DNA from: Streptomyces sp. NBC_01446
GTDB lineage: Bacteria; Actinomycetota; Actinomycetes; Streptomycetales; Streptomycetaceae
Reading direction: 5' to 3'
DNA length: 64,000 nt
Assembly (NCBI RefSeq): GCF_026340095.1
Contig: NZ_JAPEPO010000001.1
Coordinates: forward strand, 7,522,501-7,586,500
A program made the position numbers and the translations under genes. Shown piece after piece: positions 60,378-64,000 of the stretch. Below the pieces are notes generated by a model. It saw nothing but the letters and a program-made list of their open reading frames with translations. It was not told the origin of the DNA and ran no database searches. How positions within the stretch are numbered: the stretch's first letter is position 1; each line of letters begins with the position of its first letter.

Positions 60378-61340
60378 ATGACTCCACGTCAGGTCACCGT
60401 CCTGGGAGAGTGCGTCGCCGACGCCTTCACCGAGCCGGCGCAGTCCGCGAACGAGCTCATGCTGCGCGTGCAGCCAGGCGGCGGACCCGCGAACACGGCG
60501 GTGGCGCTGGCCCGGCTCGGCACCTCGGCCCGACTCCTGGCGCGCCTGTCCGGCGATGTGTTCGGCCGGCTGTTCCGGAGCCACCTGGAGGCGTCTGGCG
60601 TCGATCTGACGTACGCCGTCGAGGCCGACGAGCCCAGCACGCTGGCCATAGCGGAACTGGACGCCCAGGGGCAGGCCACGTACTCCTTCCACGCGCGGAA
60701 CACGGCCGACTGGCAGTGGACGGCAAGGGAGTTGGCGCGGGTGGACCTGTCCGGGACCGCCTGCGTGCACACCGGCTCCCTGGCTCTGGTGCGGCAGCCC
60801 GGGGCGGCGGCCGTGGAGGAGTTCCTGGCGACCGCCGCCCCCGACACGACGATCAGCATCGACCCCAACGTCCGGCCCTTGCTGGTGCGGCCCGAGGTCT
60901 ACCGCGCCCGGTTGGCGCACTGGTGCGAACTTGCCGACGTGCTGCGCCTGAGCGAGGACGACTTGGAGCTCCTGCTGCCCGACGCCTCGCCCGAGAAGGC
61001 GTGCGACATCTGGCACGCGGCCGGCGCACCGCTCGTGGTGATCACGCGCGGTGCTGGCGGCGTCCTCGCTTCGCTCGACGGCGAACGATTTCGGGTGCCG
61101 GCCGTGCCGGCGGTCGTCGCCGACACGGTCGGCGCGGGGGACTCCTTCACCGCCGGGTTGCTGCACCACCTCGGCGCCGTCGGACTCCTCGGCGGCCGGT
61201 TGTCGAGGCTCCGGCTCGACGAGGTGGCGGACGCGTGTCGGTTCGCCTCCCGTGTCGCGGCTCTGACCTGCTCGGTTCCAGGCCCGAACCCGCCGTGGCG
61301 GAGCCAGGTGGAGCGGCTTGCCGCGAGTGAGCCCGCCTGA
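60378..61340 (+). CDS. PfkB-family fructokinase-like sugar kinase
   Basis: A 320-residue PfkB/ribokinase-fold kinase. Substrate site GGGPANTAVALARLG (about 35-49) and LLARLSGDVFGRLFRSHLE, ATP/anion hole and catalytic base in DTVGAGDSFTAGLLHHL (Asp at about 254). Sequence style (GECVADAF, EPSTLAIAELDAQGQATYSF) is that of bacterial fructokinases. ATG at 60378 is the start that gives the usual N terminus, although its ribosome site is weak. It is divergent from the transporter, with shared LacI-type operators. It probably phosphorylates imported fructose. Confidence 0.9.
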   Translation: MTPRQVTVLGECVADAFTEPAQSANELMLRVQPGGGPANTAVALARLGTSARLLARLSGDVFGRLFRSHLEASGVDLTYAVEADEPSTLAIAELDAQGQATYSFHARNTADWQWTARELARVDLSGTACVHTGSLALVRQPGAAAVEEFLATAAPDTTISIDPNVRPLLVRPEVYRARLAHWCELADVLRLSEDDLELLLPDASPEKACDIWHAAGAPLVVITRGAGGVLASLDGERFRVPAVPAVVADTVGAGDSFTAGLLHHLGAVGLLGGRLSRLRLDEVADACRFASRVAALTCSVPGPNPPWRSQVERLAASEPA

Positions 61341-61420
61341 CGGGCGGATTGTCGTTCAACGGGACGTTGTCCCGAACCGTTGACGCGGTGACCGGATTGC
61401 GCTCATCATCGGCTCGCCAC

Positions 61421-61438
61421 GATGTCATCGATGACATC
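61421..61438. promoter_or_regulatory. LacI-type operator before the GH32 gene
   Basis: Perfect 18-base palindrome GATGTCATCGATGACATC, 109 bases before the GH32 start. Its core TGTCATCGATGACA differs by one base from the transporter sites. Confidence 0.85.
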
Positions 61439-61546
61439 CCTTTCCTTCCCGTGTCGTGGACGACGGCCGGGCAAGGAGTCACTTCCGATCAGTCCACGCC
61501 GGGCAGCAGGCCCGTTGCGCGGACCGGCCGCAGCGCAGGAGACCTC

Positions 61547-64000
61547 ATGAGCCCTGTACGTGTATTCCGGCATGCCCACAGACGGCTGATTGCGGCGGCG
61601 ACGGTGACCGTCTGCGCTCTCTCTGCCGCCCCGCTGGCTCCCCACGCCGCAGCGTCCGACGCGCCCTCGTACTCCGAGACCTACCGGCCCCAGTTCCACT
61701 TCACCCCGCAGAAGAACTGGATGAACGACCCCAACGGCCTCGTGTACTACAAGGGCGAGTACCACCTCTTCTACCAGTACAACCCCAACGGCAACTCCTG
61801 GGGCGACATGTCCTGGGGGCAAGCCGTCAGCACGGACCTCGTGCACTGGAAGCAGCTTCCGCTCGCGCTGTCGTACGACGACAAGGAGATGGTGTTCTCC
61901 GGCAGCGCGGTCGTCGACCGGGACAACACCACCGGGTTCGGCACGAAGCAGAACCCGCCCATGGTGGCGATCTACACCAGCCTCGACAAGGCCACCGGTG
62001 TACAGGCGCAGGCGCTCGCCTACAGCACCGACCGGGGCCGCACCTGGACCAAGTACCGGGGTAATCCCGTCCTGGACATCGGCTCCAAGGAGTTCCGCGA
62101 CCCCAAGGTCCAGTGGTACGCGCCGACGAAGAGCTGGCTGATGACTGTTTCGCTCTCCACCGAGCACAAGGTGCGGTTCTACTCGTCCAAGAACCTCAAG
62201 GACTGGAACCTGCTCAGCGAGTTCGGTCCGGCCGGTGCGACGGGCGGTGTGTGGGAGTGCCCCGACCTGTTCCCCCTCCCGGTCGACGGGGACAAGAAGA
62301 GAACCAAGTGGGTGCTGGTCGTCAACCTCAACCCCGGTGGGATCGCCGGGGGTTCGGGAGCCCAGTATTTCGTGGGCGACTTCGACGGCAAGAAGTTCAC
62401 GGCCGAGGACACCGGCTCGTACACCCCGCCTCCCGGCACCGTCCGGCAGGACTTCGAAGGCACGGGCTTCGGTACGTGGACGGCCAGTGGCACCGCCTTC
62501 GGTGACGGGCCCGCGGCAGGCGCCGTGGACGGACAGAGCGCGGTCACCGGCTTCGACGGCGCGGGCCTCGCCAACAGTTTCCACGGCGGTGACCGCACCA
62601 CTGGCATCCTCACGTCACCCCAATTCACCGTCGACAGCGACTACTTGAACTTCAAGGTCGGCGGCGGACGGCACCCGCGCCGGGACGGAACGGTCCTGGA
62701 ACAGGGAGACCCGCCCACGGGTACGGTCCTCGCCGACTTCGAGGGCGGCAGCTACGGCGACTGGACGACGACCGGCGACGCCTTCGGCCCGGCACCGGCC
62801 ACCGGCACCCTCCCCAACCAACAGGAGGTCTCCGGATACCTGGGCGGCGGCCTGGTCAACACCTTCCGCGACGGCGACCCCACCACCGGCACGCTGACCT
62901 CGCCGGAGTTCACCCTCGACACGGACTACGTCAACTTCCTTGTCGGCGGCGGCAATCACCCGGCCGGCCACGAGAACCCCACCGCCGTAGAACTCCTCGT
63001 GGACGGGCAGGTGGTGCGCAGCGCGACCGGCAAGGACACGGAGGCGCTCAACTGGGCTTCCTGGGACGTCAAGGACCTCGACGGCAAGAAGGCGCAGATC
63101 AGAATCGTCGACGACAACACCGGAGGCTGGGGCCACCTCAACGTCGACCACATCGTGCTGTCCGATACGAAGGCTCAGCCCGTCTCCCAGGAGACCTCCG
63201 TCAACCTGATCGTCGACGGCAAGGTGGTCCGCACCGCCACCGGTTCCGACAACGAGACCCTCGACTGGGCCGCCTTCGACCTCCGTCCCTACGCGGGGAA
63301 GCAGGCGCAGATCCAGATCGTCGACATGAACACCGCCGGCATGGGCCACATCCTGGCCGACCAGTTCACTGCCGCCGCCGAGCCCGCCAAGTCCATTGTG
63401 CAGCGGGCGAATTGGGCCGACTACGGCAAGGACTACTACGCGGCCGTGTCCTGGGAGAACGCGCCGGGCGACAAGCGCTACATGATCGGCTGGATGAATG
63501 ACTGGGAGTACGGCGGCGCCATCCCCACCTCTCCCTGGCGGAGCGCGCAGAGCGTTCCCCGGCAGATGGCTCTGCGCACCGTCGACGGCCGGATTCGGCT
63601 GACCAGCGAGCCGGTCGACAGCCTCACGTCCCTGCGGCAGAAGACCGCGGTGACGGCGACCGGTGTCCCGGTCAAGGACACCTCACAGCCCCTGGGCGGC
63701 CCGGCGGCCACGGGGAAGGCGCTCGACATCGAAGCGACGTTCTCCCTCAAGGACGCCGACCGCTTCGGCCTGAAGGTGCGTACCGGTGCCGGGGGCGAGG
63801 AGACCGTCATCGGCTACGACACCACCACACAGGAGCTGTACGTCGACCGCACCCGCTCCGGAGCCGTGGACTTCAGCGACGCCTTCCCCGGCGTACAGCG
63901 GGCACCCCTGAAGGCGAAGAACGGCAAGGTGAAGCTGCGGGTCCTGGTCGACCGGTCGTCCGTCGAGGTCTTCGGCGGCAGCGGCGAGGCAGCCATCACC
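61547..64000 (+). CDS. Secreted GH32 fructan hydrolase (levanase/inulinase-like), 3' end outside window
   Basis: 818 codons are visible and the frame runs off the window. Signal peptide 1-37 (ends PHAAASDAP). GH32 five-bladed propeller: nucleophile D61 in WMNDPNG, R-D-P at 184-186 (FRDPK), acid/base E237 in WECPDLF. Between blades, at about 298-617, lies a long inserted module built from two copies of a DFEG/LTSPxFTxDxDYxNFxVGGG unit; copy 2 (about 397-540) sits inside copy 1 (302-375 plus 546-608). The propeller resumes with YAAVSWENAPGDKRYMIGWM; the C-terminal beta-sandwich follows (LRVLVDRSSVEVFGGSGE). ATG at 61547 follows AGGAG. The LacI palindrome upstream ties it to the uptake genes. 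Confidence 0.93.
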   Translation, partial: MSPVRVFRHAHRRLIAAATVTVCALSAAPLAPHAAASDAPSYSETYRPQFHFTPQKNWMNDPNGLVYYKGEYHLFYQYNPNGNSWGDMSWGQAVSTDLVHWKQLPLALSYDDKEMVFSGSAVVDRDNTTGFGTKQNPPMVAIYTSLDKATGVQAQALAYSTDRGRTWTKYRGNPVLDIGSKEFRDPKVQWYAPTKSWLMTVSLSTEHKVRFYSSKNLKDWNLLSEFGPAGATGGVWECPDLFPLPVDGDKKRTKWVLVVNLNPGGIAGGSGAQYFVGDFDGKKFTAEDTGSYTPPPGTVRQDFEGTGFGTWTASGTAFGDGPAAGAVDGQSAVTGFDGAGLANSFHGGDRTTGILTSPQFTVDSDYLNFKVGGGRHPRRDGTVLEQGDPPTGTVLADFEGGSYGDWTTTGDAFGPAPATGTLPNQQEVSGYLGGGLVNTFRDGDPTTGTLTSPEFTLDTDYVNFLVGGGNHPAGHENPTAVELLVDGQVVRSATGKDTEALNWASWDVKDLDGKKAQIRIVDDNTGGWGHLNVDHIVLSDTKAQPVSQETSVNLIVDGKVVRTATGSDNETLDWAAFDLRPYAGKQAQIQIVDMNTAGMGHILADQFTAAAEPAKSIVQRANWADYGKDYYAAVSWENAPGDKRYMIGWMNDWEYGGAIPTSPWRSAQSVPRQMALRTVDGRIRLTSEPVDSLTSLRQKTAVTATGVPVKDTSQPLGGPAATGKALDIEATFSLKDADRFGLKVRTGAGGEETVIGYDTTTQELYVDRTRSGAVDFSDAFPGVQRAPLKAKNGKVKLRVLVDRSSVEVFGGSGEAAIT

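Noticed and set aside
1..64000. tRNA, rRNA or riboswitch in the window
   Set aside because: No cloverleaf with a GGTTCRANYCC arm, no rRNA-like sequence and no known riboswitch core was recognised on either strand by eye; a covariance-model scan was not possible.

Overview
The window is GC-rich DNA from an actinomycete, very probably Streptomyces. The reasons are the strong G/C bias at third codon positions, frequent GTG and one TTG start, purine-rich ribosome binding sites, the DUF6230/DUF6114 pair typical of that genus, and many TetR/HxlR/MerR regulators next to oxidoreductases and hydrolases. The density of broken transposases and gene relics looks like an accessory region such as a chromosome arm. 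No rRNA, tRNA, CRISPR array or replication origin was recognised.

Left end (1-12.4 kb). An IS701-type transposase remnant ends at the stop codon of an RNA-repair operon read leftward: a PAS-PAS-GAF-PP2C-ATPase regulator, archease and the RNA ligase RtcB. A decayed paralogue of the regulator lies divergent to it, followed by scrambled transposase and esterase pieces. Then comes a rightward operon of a 2-oxoglutarate/Fe(II) oxygenase, an amidohydrolase and an NCS2 nucleobase permease, which probably imports and breaks down a purine-like or other N-heterocyclic compound.

Middle (12.4-48.2 kb). This is a mosaic of catabolic and detoxification genes: several alpha/beta hydrolases, an amidase/acyl-CoA ligase/ene-reductase operon, a second ene-reductase, a propionyl-CoA synthetase-like enzyme, a quinone oxidoreductase, an HSL-type esterase, a FadD-like ligase with a hydrolase and an enoyl-CoA hydratase, several SDRs, an aldo-keto reductase and an epoxide hydrolase. 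Each block has its own local regulator, and several palindromic operators can be read directly. Two TnpB elements (16.0 and 40.3 kb) sit here, the second splitting a tetR gene cleanly. Relics of SDR, GlxA, CGNR, AraC, hydrolase and transposase genes are scattered through it.

Right end (48.2-64 kb). After an exporter relic, a hydrolase and a MerR gene comes the three-gene DUF6230-DUF6114-secreted protein operon. A complete IS200/IS605-type element (tnpA plus tnpB) follows. The window closes with a fructan/fructoside utilisation locus: a leftward operon of lipoprotein, permease, ATPase and LacI repressor, a divergent PfkB kinase, and a large secreted GH32 enzyme cut off by the window end. Matching LacI-type palindromes precede the transporter/kinase divergon and the GH32 gene, suggesting one regulon for degradation, uptake and phosphorylation.
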